From: Massilia sp. IC2-278
Lineage (GTDB): Bacteria > Pseudomonadota > Gammaproteobacteria > Burkholderiales > Burkholderiaceae_D
Length of the DNA: 64,000 nucleotides
Assembly (NCBI RefSeq): GCF_020708045.1
Contig: NZ_JAJFES010000019.1
Coordinates: 17,831 to 81,830, forward strand
Direction of reading: 5' to 3'
Shown: in pieces, positions 1 to 8,804 of the stretch
Position numbering within the stretch: the stretch's first letter is position 1
How the letters are laid out: each line of letters begins with the position of its first letter
The notes under the pieces: generated by a model
The model's database searches: none
What the model saw: only the letters and a program-made list of their open reading frames with translations
Told to the model about the DNA's origin: nothing
Program-made: the position numbers and the translations under genes

Positions 1-897
1 TGGCGCGCGCGCCTGCTGGCCAACAAGACCGCCGCCGACTTCGCCCGGGGCCTGGTCTGGCGCAGCGGCGCCGCCTGGATGCTCGGCCCGGCAGACGGGC
101 CGCTCGATGCGCAAGGAGAGGCGGTAACGGTCGCGGACGACGAGCCGGTCACGCTCTGGCACCCGGTCGAGGCCGATGAAGCCGAACGCGAAGCCTGGCG
201 CGCACGCATCCTGGCGCAGCAGCTGCGCCAGCCCCTGCGCCAGGTATTCCGCGAGTGGTACCGGCCAGCGGATGGCGAACTCTGCACCGGTTACGAACTG
301 GATGCGATGCCGTTGATCGGGCTGGCGCGGCGCGAGGGCTGGAAGCTGGACTACGACGGCCTGCTGCGCCAGTTCGGCGCGCTGCGCGTGCTGTTCGTGG
401 TGAGCGACCGCCTGTATCCGGGGTATGACGGCGTGGTCGCCAGCGGCGCGCTGCTGTTGCGGCATGCAGGCATGGCCGTGCCGCCAGCCGAGGTGCCGCC
501 ACGCCTGCTGTCGGAAGCCTGCCGCGCGGTGGACCTGCTGGTCAGCGTGTCCGCCGTCGCACTCGACACCGAAGACAGCGACTGTTACGAACGCAGCCGC
601 CGGCTCCTGCTGCTGGCCGACCAGACCGGACGCGATGCCATGCGCCGCCGCGTGCTGGCCGCGCTGCTGGCGCCGCAGATCGCAGCCGGCAGCGTCAGGC
701 TGGATGGCTTTCATGTGGAGGTGGCCGGCGCCCGGGTCAGCATGCGCACCGGCCGCGTGCTGCGCGATGGCGCGCCGGTGGAACTGGCCCTGACGCAGCC
801 TGGCCGCCCGCTGAGCGCCGTGCCCTGGCTGCCCTACGACGAAGCGCTGCTCGAACGCGTGCTGCAGGGTGTCGGCGCGCTGCTCGACGGCGCCTGA
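1..897 (+). CDS. DUF4132-like protein, C-terminal part (5' truncated by window)
   Basis: The frame is open from the first base of the window, so the gene starts upstream and only about 298 C-terminal residues are seen. The text resembles the C-terminal part of DUF4132 (MolR-like) proteins. It has an R-x-L-x-W segment near residue 20, then a stretch of the type LWHPVEADEAEREAWR, then QPLRQVFREWY, and later a segment close to VPPRLLSEACRAVDLLVSV, which in this family is usually SEVMRDVDLFVGVA. The biochemical role of DUF4132 is not established, and no signal peptide or membrane segment is visible. The gene converges on the gentisate operon with only 18 bases between the stops. The family call is moderately sure; no function is inferred. 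Confidence 0.65.
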   Translation, partial: WRARLLANKTAADFARGLVWRSGAAWMLGPADGPLDAQGEAVTVADDEPVTLWHPVEADEAEREAWRARILAQQLRQPLRQVFREWYRPADGELCTGYELDAMPLIGLARREGWKLDYDGLLRQFGALRVLFVVSDRLYPGYDGVVASGALLLRHAGMAVPPAEVPPRLLSEACRAVDLLVSVSAVALDTEDSDCYERSRRLLLLADQTGRDAMRRRVLAALLAPQIAAGSVRLDGFHVEVAGARVSMRTGRVLRDGAPVELALTQPGRPLSAVPWLPYDEALLERVLQGVGALLDGA

Positions 898-915
898 ACA
901 CGCCAGGCGGACGTA

Positions 916-1560
916 TTATTCGGCGTCGGGCTGGTCTTCCGGCCGGGCATCGCGGAAAGCAGTCAGTTCCTCGCAGCGCGCCTCGATGGCCAGCAGAGTC
1001 GGATAGCGTTCGAGATCGCACTCGAAGCGGCGCGCGTTGTACAGCTGCGGCACCAGGCAGCAGTCTGCCATGCCAGGTGTATCGCCATGGCAGAAGGCGC
1101 CGGTGTCCGGGCTGTTCGCCAACTGGCGTTCCAGTGCATCCAGCCCCAGCGTCACCCAGTGGCGGTACCACGCGTTCTTCTGCTGCGCGCTCACGCCCAG
1201 CTCCCCGCTCAAATACTTCAGCACGCGCAGGTTGTTGATCGGGTGGATGTCGGCCGCGATGGCCTGGCTCAGGGCGCGCACTCTCGCGCGACCTTTCGCA
1301 TCCGACGGCAGCAGCGGCACGGCGGGGCGGGTCTCGTCCAGGTACTCGATGATGGCCAGCGACTGCGGCAGGATCATGCCGTCGACTTCCAGCACCGGCA
1401 GCAGGTGCTGGGGATTCAGGGCGTCGAACGCTGGTGCGAATTGGCCACCGCCGTCCTTCGACAGGTGCACGTAGGCCTGGTCGTGGGCCAGGCCCTTCAG
1501 GTTCAGGGCGATGCGCACCCGGTAGGACGCCGAGCTGCGGTAATAGGTATGCAGTTTCAT
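916..1560 (-). CDS. nagL: Maleylpyruvate isomerase, zeta-class glutathione S-transferase (NagL/MaiA-like)
   Basis: This 214-residue protein of normal zeta-GST length has the N-terminal active-site motif YRSSASYRVRIAL, where the SS-x-x-YRVRIAL serine binds glutathione, followed by the thioredoxin-fold segment NPQHLLPVLEVDG. Zeta GSTs isomerise maleylacetoacetate (tyrosine pathway) or maleylpyruvate (gentisate pathway). Here it is the last gene of a gentisate operon that also carries fumarylpyruvate hydrolase, so cytosolic glutathione-dependent maleylpyruvate isomerase is the more likely role. Its ATG overlaps the stop of the upstream transporter gene by four bases (ATGA), which implies translational coupling. 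A name based on sequence alone would be MaiA; the substrate preference is inferred from context. Confidence 0.88.
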   Translation of the reverse strand: MKLHTYYRSSASYRVRIALNLKGLAHDQAYVHLSKDGGGQFAPAFDALNPQHLLPVLEVDGMILPQSLAIIEYLDETRPAVPLLPSDAKGRARVRALSQAIAADIHPINNLRVLKYLSGELGVSAQQKNAWYRHWVTLGLDALERQLANSPDTGAFCHGDTPGMADCCLVPQLYNARRFECDLERYPTLLAIEARCEELTAFRDARPEDQPDAE

Positions 1561-2930
1561 GTGAGCGAATTGTTGGTGGTGGGTTGGAGCGGCATGACCG
1601 GCGCGGTGTCGAGAGCGGCCGGTTCGGCGCGCTGCAGCCGGCCCATGGCCAGCAGGGCCAACGCCGCCAGCACCGCCGGCACGGCCAGCATCAGGAAGAT
1701 GGTTTGCGTGCTCAGCTCCGCCGCCAGCAGGGCGCCGCCGACCATCGAGCCGAGCACCGAGCCGCTGCGGCCGATGGCCGAGGCCCAGCTGACGCCGGTG
1801 GCGCGGCTGGTGGTCGGGTAGAAGGCGGCAGCCAGCGCATTCGCGCCGACCTGCGAACCGCTGACGCCGAAGCCGACGCCGAACACGGCCAGCACCAGCA
1901 GCGGCACGTTCTGGGTGGCCATGCCGACCACCACGATGCAGGCGGCCGCCGCCAGGTAGGCCGTGGCCAGCACGCGGTGCGGACGGTAGCGGTCCATCCA
2001 GCGGCCCAGCAAAATCGCGCCGAGCGTGCCGCCGATCTGGAAGGCCGAGCTGATGAAGGAAGCCTGCGACAGGCTATGGCCGGCGCCGTTCAGGATGGTC
2101 GGCAGCCAGCTCGACAGCAGGTAGATGATCAACAGGCTCATGAAGAAGGTGGACCACAGCAGCAGGGTGCCGCCGATCAGGCCGGGGCGGAACAGCTGGG
2201 TCACCGGGGAGCCGGGCAGCTTGACGTCGCTGACCGTCAGCGGCGGCAGTGCCTCCGCGGTGTTGGCGATCTTGCGCATGATGCCTTGGGCGGCCGTGCT
2301 GGCGCCGCGTCCGCGCAGCACCATCCAGCGCAGCGATTCGGGCAGCGCGAACAGCAGGGCCGGCACCAGCAGCAGCGGGATCACGCCGCCGATGGTCAAT
2401 ATGCCGCGCCAGCCGACGCTGGCCAGCAACTGGGCCGCCACCAGCCCGCCCAGGGCCGAGCCAATGGTGAAGCCACAGAACATCAGCGTCACCAGGCTGG
2501 CGCGGCGCGGCTGCGGGCAGTATTCGGAGGTAAGGGTGATCGTGGTCGGCATCGCGCCGCCCAGGCCCAGGCCGGTGAGGAAGCGCAGCACCAGCAGCGT
2601 GGTCATGTTGTCGGCGAATGCCGACAGCAGCGAGGTCAGGCCGAAGAAGGCGACCGACAGCAGCAGGACGGGCTTGCGGCCAAAGCGGTCGGCCATCGGG
2701 CCGAGCAGCAGGGCGCCCGCCATCAGGCCGAACAGACCGGCGCCGAACAGCGGGGCTAGGGCCGCCGCGCTCAAGCCCCATTCGCCGCGCAGGGCGGGTG
2801 CGATGAAGCCGATCGAGGCGGTGTCGAAACCGTCGATCGCCACTACCAGGAAGCACAGTGCGAGCACGCGCTTCTGGAGCGGCGAAAAGGGATGTTGGTC
2901 GATGAACTGCTGGACGTTCTGCGCTTGCAT
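1557..2930 (-). CDS. Aromatic acid:H+ symporter, MFS (AAHS family)
   Basis: A 457-residue protein with about twelve hydrophobic segments. Near residues 32-50 it has the motif DGFDTASIGFIAPAL that marks the aromatic acid:proton symporter family (relatives: BenK, PcaK, GenK, MhbT). A typical MFS loop, GPMADRFGRKPVLL, lies between helices 2 and 3. Its place between fumarylpyruvate hydrolase and maleylpyruvate isomerase points to inner-membrane uptake of 3-hydroxybenzoate or gentisate. The start is an ATG with AGGAGACACCC just upstream. The exact substrate cannot be read from sequence. Confidence 0.9.
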   Translation of the reverse strand: MQAQNVQQFIDQHPFSPLQKRVLALCFLVVAIDGFDTASIGFIAPALRGEWGLSAAALAPLFGAGLFGLMAGALLLGPMADRFGRKPVLLLSVAFFGLTSLLSAFADNMTTLLVLRFLTGLGLGGAMPTTITLTSEYCPQPRRASLVTLMFCGFTIGSALGGLVAAQLLASVGWRGILTIGGVIPLLLVPALLFALPESLRWMVLRGRGASTAAQGIMRKIANTAEALPPLTVSDVKLPGSPVTQLFRPGLIGGTLLLWSTFFMSLLIIYLLSSWLPTILNGAGHSLSQASFISSAFQIGGTLGAILLGRWMDRYRPHRVLATAYLAAAACIVVVGMATQNVPLLVLAVFGVGFGVSGSQVGANALAAAFYPTTSRATGVSWASAIGRSGSVLGSMVGGALLAAELSTQTIFLMLAVPAVLAALALLAMGRLQRAEPAALDTAPVMPLQPTTNNSLT

Positions 2931-3004
2931 GGGTGTCTCCTCGCTGCAGGTTGAACTTCAATATGGCCGCGCTCTTCGCTGGAGCGCTGGCCGGGGCTTC
3001 GGAT

Positions 3005-3715
3005 TTAGACGACTTTCACGCTTATCGGTGTCAGGCCATCCACCGTGCCGTGCATGGTCTGGCCGCGCACCACGGCGCCCACGCCTTCGGGCGTGCCGGT
3101 CATGATCAGGTCACCCGGCTGGAGTTCGAACAGGGTCGAGAGCTGGGCGATGGTCTCGTTTACATTCCAGATCAGGTGGGTGATGTCGCTGCTCTGCACG
3201 GTCTTGCCGTCCACCGTCAGGGCGATGGCGCCGGCGTTCACGGCGCCGCCGGCGTCAACCGGCGTGATCGGGCCGATCGGCGCCGAATAATCGAAGGCCT
3301 TGCCGATTTCCCACGGGCGTCCCTGTTCGCGCATGCGCATCTGCAAATCGCGCCGGGTCATGTCCAGGCCGACCGCGTAGCCGAAGATGTGCGCCTGCGC
3401 GTCTTCCGGCGCGATGTTGGCTCCGGCCTTGCCGATGGCGACCACCAGCTCGATTTCATAATGGTAGTTCTCGGTGCGCGGCGGGTAGGGAATCTCGACG
3501 GTGGCGCCGGCCGGTACCGGCATGATCGACTGCGCGTCGTTCGGCTTGCAGAAGAAGAAGGGCGGTTCGCGCTCCGGGTCGAAGCCCATTTCACGCGCGT
3601 GCGCCGCGTAGTTGCGGCCGACGCAGTAGACGCGGCGCACCGGGAAGGCAGCCTCGCTGCCGTTGACGGGCAGGCCGACCGTGGCCTGGGGCGGGAACAG
3701 ATAGTGGTCGCTCAT
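3005..3715 (-). CDS. nagK: Fumarylpyruvate hydrolase (FAH family)
   Basis: This 236-residue protein is a single FAH domain. It shows YCVGRNYAAHAREMG near the N-terminus, FFFCKPNDAQ, the metal-ligand region YHYEIELVVAIGK, then GLDMTRRDLQ and the C-terminal GDLIMTGTPEGVGAV. FAH-superfamily enzymes of this length and order are fumarylpyruvate hydrolases (NagK type), which cleave 3-fumarylpyruvate to fumarate and pyruvate with a bound divalent metal. The gene lies directly after gentisate dioxygenase and before the transporter, as expected for the last step of the glutathione-dependent gentisate route. The start has AGAGACCATC upstream. Other FAH reactions are possible in principle, but the operon decides the call. 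Confidence 0.92.
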   Translation of the reverse strand: MSDHYLFPPQATVGLPVNGSEAAFPVRRVYCVGRNYAAHAREMGFDPEREPPFFFCKPNDAQSIMPVPAGATVEIPYPPRTENYHYEIELVVAIGKAGANIAPEDAQAHIFGYAVGLDMTRRDLQMRMREQGRPWEIGKAFDYSAPIGPITPVDAGGAVNAGAIALTVDGKTVQSSDITHLIWNVNETIAQLSTLFELQPGDLIMTGTPEGVGAVVRGQTMHGTVDGLTPISVKVV

Positions 3716-3732
3716 GATGGTCTCTTTCTAGG

Positions 3733-4782
3733 TTATTCGGGAAGGAATTCTTCGCGCAGCAGGCCAATGGCCTCCAGCACCGGGCGGTCGGAAAAGCTGA
3801 ACAGCACCACGTCCTGCGGCGCTTCGAGTTCGAGCGTGGCCCAGGACGGCACCACGAAGGTGTCGCGTGGGTCGAAGTCATGGCGCTGGCCGTCGATGAC
3901 CGCCGTTCCGCTGCCTTCGACCACGCTGTAGACGGTGCCGTCGGTGCTGCGGTGGGCGCGGCCCTTGAAGCCGGCGGGGAGGAGCTGCATGCAGGCGCCG
4001 ATGGTCGGCATCGGCGAGCCGCCGTTCAAGGGGTTGATGTAGCGGAGCTTGACGCCGACCCAGGGGTCGATCTCTTCCTGGCGGCGCAGGGTGTCGAGCG
4101 CCTCGCGCGAGCGTTCATACGGGTAGTTGAAGATCGGCGAGCTGGCGCGGGTGTGCAGCTGGCGCACCGGCGCCATGTTGTGGCCGTAGGCAGCCAGGCT
4201 GCGGCCTTCCGGGCGCGCCACCGGCTGGCTCGCCGCCTCGCCGTTCTCGGCAAAGCCGCCGCTGAAGAAGCGCGTCATCGGGATGTCCAGGCCGTCGAGC
4301 CAGACCACGGGTTCGGCCTGGCCGTCGATGCCGGGGTTGCCGTGGTCGTGCCAGGTCCAGGACGGGGTGAGGATGAAGTCGCCCGGGTGCATGGTGGTGC
4401 GCTCGCCGTCGACCGCCGTGTAGGCGCCCTTGCCCTGGACGATGAAGCGCAGCGCCGACTGGGTGTGGCGGTGCGCCGGCGCCACCTCGCCCGGCAGGAT
4501 CAGTTGCAGGCCGGCGTAGAGCGAATGCGTGATCGAGGAGCTGCCCGGCAAGGCCGGGTTTTCCAGCACCAGCACGCGGCGCACGGCTTCCTCGGCCGAG
4601 ATCAGTTCGCCGGCGCGCTGCAAATGCGGCAGGATATCGGCGTAGCGCCACAGCGCCGCTTCGTAGCCGGGCGCCGGGGTCTTGGGCACCAGGTTGTGCA
4701 GCGATTCCCACAGCGGCGTCAGGTGCAGGGACTGCATGTCGTGGTAGAGGGCGCGGCGCGCGCCTTGCAGGTCGTTGTGCAT
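3733..4782 (-). CDS. Gentisate 1,2-dioxygenase
   Basis: A 349-residue bicupin protein of normal length for the family. The first cupin has the iron-binding motif PGEVAPAHRHTQSALRF (His104 and His106) and a second histidine pair at WTWHDHG (about residues 145-147). The C-terminal cupin, from RSTDGTVYSVVEG to WATLELEAP, is less complete in metal ligands, as usual in gentisate dioxygenases. The enzyme opens the ring of gentisate to maleylpyruvate with Fe(II) and O2 in the cytosol. The frame runs 34 codons further upstream, but the ATG at 4782 is preceded by AAGGAGAACCGAC and gives the conserved N-terminus. The stop of the hydroxylase gene lies 14 bases upstream, consistent with one transcript. 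Confidence 0.95.
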   Translation of the reverse strand: MHNDLQGARRALYHDMQSLHLTPLWESLHNLVPKTPAPGYEAALWRYADILPHLQRAGELISAEEAVRRVLVLENPALPGSSSITHSLYAGLQLILPGEVAPAHRHTQSALRFIVQGKGAYTAVDGERTTMHPGDFILTPSWTWHDHGNPGIDGQAEPVVWLDGLDIPMTRFFSGGFAENGEAASQPVARPEGRSLAAYGHNMAPVRQLHTRASSPIFNYPYERSREALDTLRRQEEIDPWVGVKLRYINPLNGGSPMPTIGACMQLLPAGFKGRAHRSTDGTVYSVVEGSGTAVIDGQRHDFDPRDTFVVPSWATLELEAPQDVVLFSFSDRPVLEAIGLLREEFLPE

Positions 4783-4796
4783 GTCGGTTCTCCTTG

Positions 4797-6002
4797 TTAT
4801 GCGGTGGCCAGGCAGCGCTCGGCGCTCCAGCCGTACAGCCAATCCAGGGCGTCGTAGAAGCCGGCCTGGCCGCGGCCTTGCCACAGGTCGTTGCGCACCA
4901 GGCGCTCGACGCCGTGGGCGTGGTACAGGCGGCCCATCTCGCGCGCCGACAGCACCACGCGCGCGGTGCGGGCGATGCGCGATTTCTGGTACAGGGCAAA
5001 GGCGGCTTCCATGTCGAAACCGGTGACGCGCACGGCCTCGCCGAGGGTGACCGCGTCTTCCAGCGCCATGCAGGCGCCCTGGGCCAGGTATTGCAGGGTC
5101 GGGTGGGCGGCGTCGCCGAGCAGGGTGATGCGGCCCTTGGTCCAGTTGTCGACCGGATTCCGGTCGGCGGTGCTCCAGCGCCGCCAGCTCGACGGGCAGT
5201 GCAGCAGCTGGCGCGGCAGGTCGGCGATGCCGGTGAAGTAGGACAGCACTTCTTCCTTGCTGCCGTCGCGCACGTCCCAGACTTCGGGCTCGCGGCTGTG
5301 GAAGGTGACGACCAGGTTGTACTGGTCGCCGCTGCGCAACGGGTAGTGGACCAGGTGGCAGTTCGGGCCGGCCCAGACCACCGGCGCGTTCCAGCGCAAG
5401 TCTTCCGGCATCTCGGCGGCGGGCACCACGGCGCGGTAGACCACGTGGCCGGACACGCGCACCGGGTCGCCCACCACCACGTCGCGCGCCACTGACTTGA
5501 TGCCGTCGCAGCCGATCAGGTAATCCGCCCCGTAGCGCCGGCCGTCGCGCGCCAGCACGGTGACGCCGCGTTCGTCCTGTTCGATGGCGTCGATGTGGCA
5601 GGAGGTGACGAGTTCGATGGCCGGATTGCCGCGCACGTGTTCGAGGATGGCGGTGTGGATGTCGGCGCGGTGGATCACGGCGTAGGGGTTGCCGAAGCGC
5701 TGGCGGAAGGGCTCGCCCACTTCGAAGGCGCCGACTTCGCTGCAGTCGACCGCGTCCATCATCACCAGGCGCTCGGTGAACACGGCGCGTGCACGCACCG
5801 CTTCGCCCACGCCCAGGGCGTCGAGAGCGGCAAAGGCATTCGGCGCGAGCTGCAGGCCGGCGCCGATCTCGCCCAGCGTGGCCGACTGCTCCAGCACCGT
5901 CACCGACAGGCCCAGGCGCGACAGCGACAGCGCGGTGGCGATGCCGCCGATGCCGGCGCCGGCCACGATCACAGAAGGTCTTTTCGTGTTAGTGGTTTTC
6001 AT
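4797..6002 (-). CDS. 3-hydroxybenzoate 6-monooxygenase (FAD-dependent)
   Basis: A 401-residue group A flavoprotein hydroxylase. The Rossmann motif GAGIGG is at residues 15-20, the NAD(P)H/FAD DG motif YLIGCDGIKSVARD is near the middle, and the FAD ribityl motif LLGDAAHPTLQYLAQG follows. It hydroxylates 3-hydroxybenzoate at C6 to give gentisate using NADH and O2. Salicylate 5-hydroxylases are Rieske multicomponent systems and salicylate 1-hydroxylases lead to catechol, so the gentisate-ring genes directly downstream favour the 3-hydroxybenzoate reaction. The ATG at 6002 is chosen because GGAG lies six bases upstream; an in-frame ATG at 6014 overlaps that site. It is the first gene of the operon. 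Confidence 0.9.
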   Translation of the reverse strand: MKTTNTKRPSVIVAGAGIGGIATALSLSRLGLSVTVLEQSATLGEIGAGLQLAPNAFAALDALGVGEAVRARAVFTERLVMMDAVDCSEVGAFEVGEPFRQRFGNPYAVIHRADIHTAILEHVRGNPAIELVTSCHIDAIEQDERGVTVLARDGRRYGADYLIGCDGIKSVARDVVVGDPVRVSGHVVYRAVVPAAEMPEDLRWNAPVVWAGPNCHLVHYPLRSGDQYNLVVTFHSREPEVWDVRDGSKEEVLSYFTGIADLPRQLLHCPSSWRRWSTADRNPVDNWTKGRITLLGDAAHPTLQYLAQGACMALEDAVTLGEAVRVTGFDMEAAFALYQKSRIARTARVVLSAREMGRLYHAHGVERLVRNDLWQGRGQAGFYDALDWLYGWSAERCLATA

Positions 6003-6100
6003 GATGGTCTCCATACATCCCGTGAATGACCACAGTCTGCCGAAAACCCCGTATGCCGGAAACTGATCGTTGTCGATTGTTATAATCAGGATTTTAAATA
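6003..6100. promoter_or_regulatory. Divergent promoter region, gentisate operon / LysR gene
   Basis: The roughly 100-base gap separates the operon running left from the lysR-type gene running right, the usual arrangement for a LysR activator and its target. A perfect -10 hexamer TATAAT lies at 6081-6086 in the rightward direction, with no good -35 at standard spacing. No operator palindrome was defined with confidence. Confidence 0.5.
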
Positions 6101-7003
6101 ATGGTGCCGGCCATGAAACGTTTCGATATCGAGCTGCTGCTGATCTTCGACGAGATCTACAAGACCCGGAACGTGACGCGCGCCGCCGACAACCTCGGCT
6201 TGCCGCAGTCGACCGTAAGCCTGGGGCTCGGCAAGCTGCGCGAGCATTTCAACGACCGCCTGTTCAGCCGCACGGCCAAAGGCATGGAGCCGACGCCGCG
6301 CGCCGAGAACGCCATCGAGGACGTACGCCGCGCCCTGCAGGCGCTGCAGCATGCGCTGGCCGACGAGCCGGTGTTCGACCCGGCCGGCAGCACGCGCGAG
6401 TTCCGCATCTGCATGACCGACATCAGCGAGATCGTGCTGGTGCCGCGCCTGCTTAACCACCTGCGCCAGGTGGGGCCGGGCATCCGCGTCGACATCTCCA
6501 AGATCACGCCCGACAGCCCGCAGGACCTGGCCGATGGCACGGTCGACCTGGCGGTGGGCTTCATGCCGCACCTGGAGGCGGGCTTTTACCAGCAGGTGCT
6601 GTTCGACCAGCATTTCGTGTGCCTGGTCTCGAACCGGCATCCGCGAGTGCAGGACAGCCTGAGCCTGGCGGCGCTGCAGGCCGAAGACCACGTGCTGGTG
6701 CGCTCATCGGGCACGGGTCACGCCATCGTCGACAAGACCCTCGAACGCGAAGGCGTGGTGCGGCGCGTGCAGCTGCAGTTGCCCAGCTTCCTGGGCGTGG
6801 CGCGCATCGTGGCCCAGACCGAGCTGCTGGCCATCGTCCCTTACCGCTACGGCGCCTCGATGGTCGACAGCGAGGACGTGCGCATGCTGCCAGTGCCTTT
6901 GGCGCTGCCGAGCTTCCAGGTCAAGCAGCACTGGCACGAGCGCTACCATGCGGATGCGTCGAACCGCTGGCTGCGCGGGGCGATTGCGACGCTGTTCGGG
7001 TAG
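6101..7003 (+). CDS. LysR-type regulator of the 3-hydroxybenzoate/gentisate operon
   Basis: A roughly 300-residue LysR protein. The N-terminal winged helix-turn-helix shows RNVTRAADNLGLPQSTVSLGL (split here as RNVTRAADNLGL and PQSTVSLGL), followed by a periplasmic-binding-fold effector domain of normal length. The two possible starts are ATG 6101, with AGGA nine bases upstream, and ATG 6113, which begins MKRFDIELLLIFDEI and matches the family N-terminus better. Divergent placement to the hydroxylase gene suggests that it activates the operon in response to 3-hydroxybenzoate or gentisate, but no inducer can be read from sequence. It belongs to the NahR/NodD-like branch by general look only. 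Confidence 0.85.
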   Translation: MVPAMKRFDIELLLIFDEIYKTRNVTRAADNLGLPQSTVSLGLGKLREHFNDRLFSRTAKGMEPTPRAENAIEDVRRALQALQHALADEPVFDPAGSTREFRICMTDISEIVLVPRLLNHLRQVGPGIRVDISKITPDSPQDLADGTVDLAVGFMPHLEAGFYQQVLFDQHFVCLVSNRHPRVQDSLSLAALQAEDHVLVRSSGTGHAIVDKTLEREGVVRRVQLQLPSFLGVARIVAQTELLAIVPYRYGASMVDSEDVRMLPVPLALPSFQVKQHWHERYHADASNRWLRGAIATLFG

Positions 7004-7129
7004 TTGGCCAAAAAAGCACGGTCGTAATAAAAAAATCCGGTTTGGTGTATGCTTCGAGCCGCGAAACCTCTGCCATTCCAATGCACGAGGGGAGCGTTGA
7101 AGAAGACAAACCGAACCAAGAGAACCACC

Positions 7130-8545
7130 GTGAACCAGAAACACCTGAACCTCATCATTGCGCTGGCGCTGGCCGGCATCTCCGCCACCGCCGGCGCATC
7201 CGGCTACCGCTTCGGCTCGCAGAGCGTGTCATCGCAGGGCACGGCCGAAGCCAACGGCGCCGAAGCCGCCGACGCCTCGACCGTGTTCGCCAATCCGGCC
7301 GGCCTGAGCCGCCTGGAGGGCCGCCAGTTCGCCGGCGGCGTCACCGCCCTGGTGCCGCATTCCACCTACCAGGATGCCGGCTCGACCCGCTTCACCGGCA
7401 GCCCGACTGGCGGCCAGGCTAGCCAGGATGACTATGCGCCAAGCGCCGTCGCCGCGCCCTCGCTGTACTACAGCCACAAGATCGATGACCGCTGGACCGC
7501 CGGCTTCGGCGCCTTCGTGCCCTTCGGGACCGACCTCGATTACGACCGCGACTGGGCCGGCCGCTACTCGCTCACCAATATCAAGCTCGAGTCGCTGACC
7601 CTGAACCCATCGCTAGCCTTCAAGCTGAACGAACAGCATGCGTTCGGCTTCGGCATCGACCTCGACTACATGAAGGCCAGCCTGGGCCAGGCGGTCGATG
7701 TGCCGGGCACGATCGCCGCCGCCCAGCACAGCGGCACCGGCGCCGTGCTGGCGCGCCAGATCGCCGGCCTGGGCGGGAACCCGGCCTTGTTGGCGACTGC
7801 CGGCGACGCGTATGCGGGCGTGAAGGGCAAGGACTGGGGCGTGGGCTTCAACCTGGGCTATCTGTTCACGCTGGACGAGAACACCCGTTTCGGCATCGCC
7901 TACCGTTCGTCGATCAAGCACGAGCTGAAGGGCGGGGCAATGTGGGACTTCTCGACCGTGACCTCGGATGCGGTGGTGAATGGCGTGCTGCAGGGCGTGT
8001 CGCGCCGCCAGAATTCGGATGCGCGCGTCGAGCTGCGTACGCCGGAGACGCTGTCGGTGAACGCCTTCCACCAGTTCGATCCGCGCTGGGCCGGCATGGC
8101 GGACGTGACCTGGTCGCGCAACTCGCGCATGGAGAACATCGACATCGAATTCCTCGGTACCAGTGAAGGCGACGAGGTGATCCGCCAGCAGTGGAAGAAC
8201 ACGGTGCGCGTGTCGCTGGGCGCGAGCTATAAGCTCAATGACGACGTGCTGCTCCGCGCAGGTATCGCGCACGACAATGCGCCGGTGCGCAGCAGCGAAC
8301 TGCGTCATGCCGCGCTGCCGGATGCGGACCGCAACCAGCTGTCGTTCGGTGCGAACTGGAAGCTGTCGCCGTCGTCGTCGATTGATTTCGCGTACAGCTA
8401 CCTGGACTTCAAGGATGCGTACGGCGCCTATACCAACAGCTGCAATCCAGGGGCAGTGGGCTGCACGGGCAATGGCGAGACCACGCGCGGGACGTGGAAG
8501 ACGCACATGCAACTGGTGGGCGTGGCGTACAACCAGCGCTTCTAA
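7130..8545 (+). CDS. OmpP1/FadL/TodX family outer-membrane channel
   Basis: About 471 residues. An export signal (NLIIALALAGISATAGA) is followed directly by SGYRFGSQSVSSQG and later ADASTVFANPAGLSRLEG, the N-terminal hatch with its NPA motif typical of FadL/TodX channels. The rest alternates polar and aromatic residues as a beta-barrel does and ends in YNQRF with the terminal Phe of outer-membrane proteins. The family passes long-chain fatty acids or aromatic hydrocarbons through the outer membrane. Start choice is uncertain: GTG 7130 gives a standard short signal, while TTG 7097 with GAGGGGAGCG upstream gives a more basic n-region. The neighbouring aromatic operon suggests, but does not prove, an aromatic substrate. 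Confidence 0.85.
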   Translation: MNQKHLNLIIALALAGISATAGASGYRFGSQSVSSQGTAEANGAEAADASTVFANPAGLSRLEGRQFAGGVTALVPHSTYQDAGSTRFTGSPTGGQASQDDYAPSAVAAPSLYYSHKIDDRWTAGFGAFVPFGTDLDYDRDWAGRYSLTNIKLESLTLNPSLAFKLNEQHAFGFGIDLDYMKASLGQAVDVPGTIAAAQHSGTGAVLARQIAGLGGNPALLATAGDAYAGVKGKDWGVGFNLGYLFTLDENTRFGIAYRSSIKHELKGGAMWDFSTVTSDAVVNGVLQGVSRRQNSDARVELRTPETLSVNAFHQFDPRWAGMADVTWSRNSRMENIDIEFLGTSEGDEVIRQQWKNTVRVSLGASYKLNDDVLLRAGIAHDNAPVRSSELRHAALPDADRNQLSFGANWKLSPSSSIDFAYSYLDFKDAYGAYTNSCNPGAVGCTGNGETTRGTWKTHMQLVGVAYNQRF

Positions 8546-8567
8546 GCGTTAGCTGACTGCGCACAAG

Positions 8568-8599
8568 CCGGTGTTCCCGCAAGGGACGCCGGTTTTTTT
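8568..8599 (+). terminator. Rho-independent terminator after fadL-type gene
   Basis: A hairpin with stem CCGGTGTTCCC/GGGACGCCGG (one bulged T) and loop GCAA is followed by seven T residues. It lies 22 bases after the stop at 8545. Confidence 0.9.
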
Positions 8600-8671
8600 A
8601 CGCCTGCGGATGTGGACAGACGCTCCAACGATTATCCGATAAAGGGATGGCCGAGCGACGAACAGGGGATT

Positions 8672-8767
8672 TGGCGGAAGGCAGAAAGAGTCGAACTTAC
8701 AGGAGAGCGGCTGACGCCCCCCACCGGGTTTGAAGCCCGGCCCCATCACCGGATGAGAATGCCTTCC
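8672..8767 (-). tRNA. selC: tRNA-Sec (UCA anticodon)
   Basis: A 96-base cloverleaf reads on the minus strand from 8767 to 8672. The acceptor stem GGAAGGC pairs with GCCTTCC, and the discriminator G plus CCA is encoded (8672-8675). The anticodon loop CTTCAAA carries UCA (8731-8733). A long variable arm and a T arm with GTTCGAC are present. The 8-base-type acceptor, long extra arm and UCA anticodon are diagnostic of bacterial tRNA-Sec, which is charged with serine and converted by SelA. The 5' end lies only 37 bases after the selB stop on the same strand, so the tRNA is probably cut from the selAB transcript. No separate promoter is evident in that gap. Confidence 0.95.
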
Positions 8768-8804
8768 TTTTGCAGCGGCGGCGGCATGCCGCGCGCCCTT
8801 TGAC

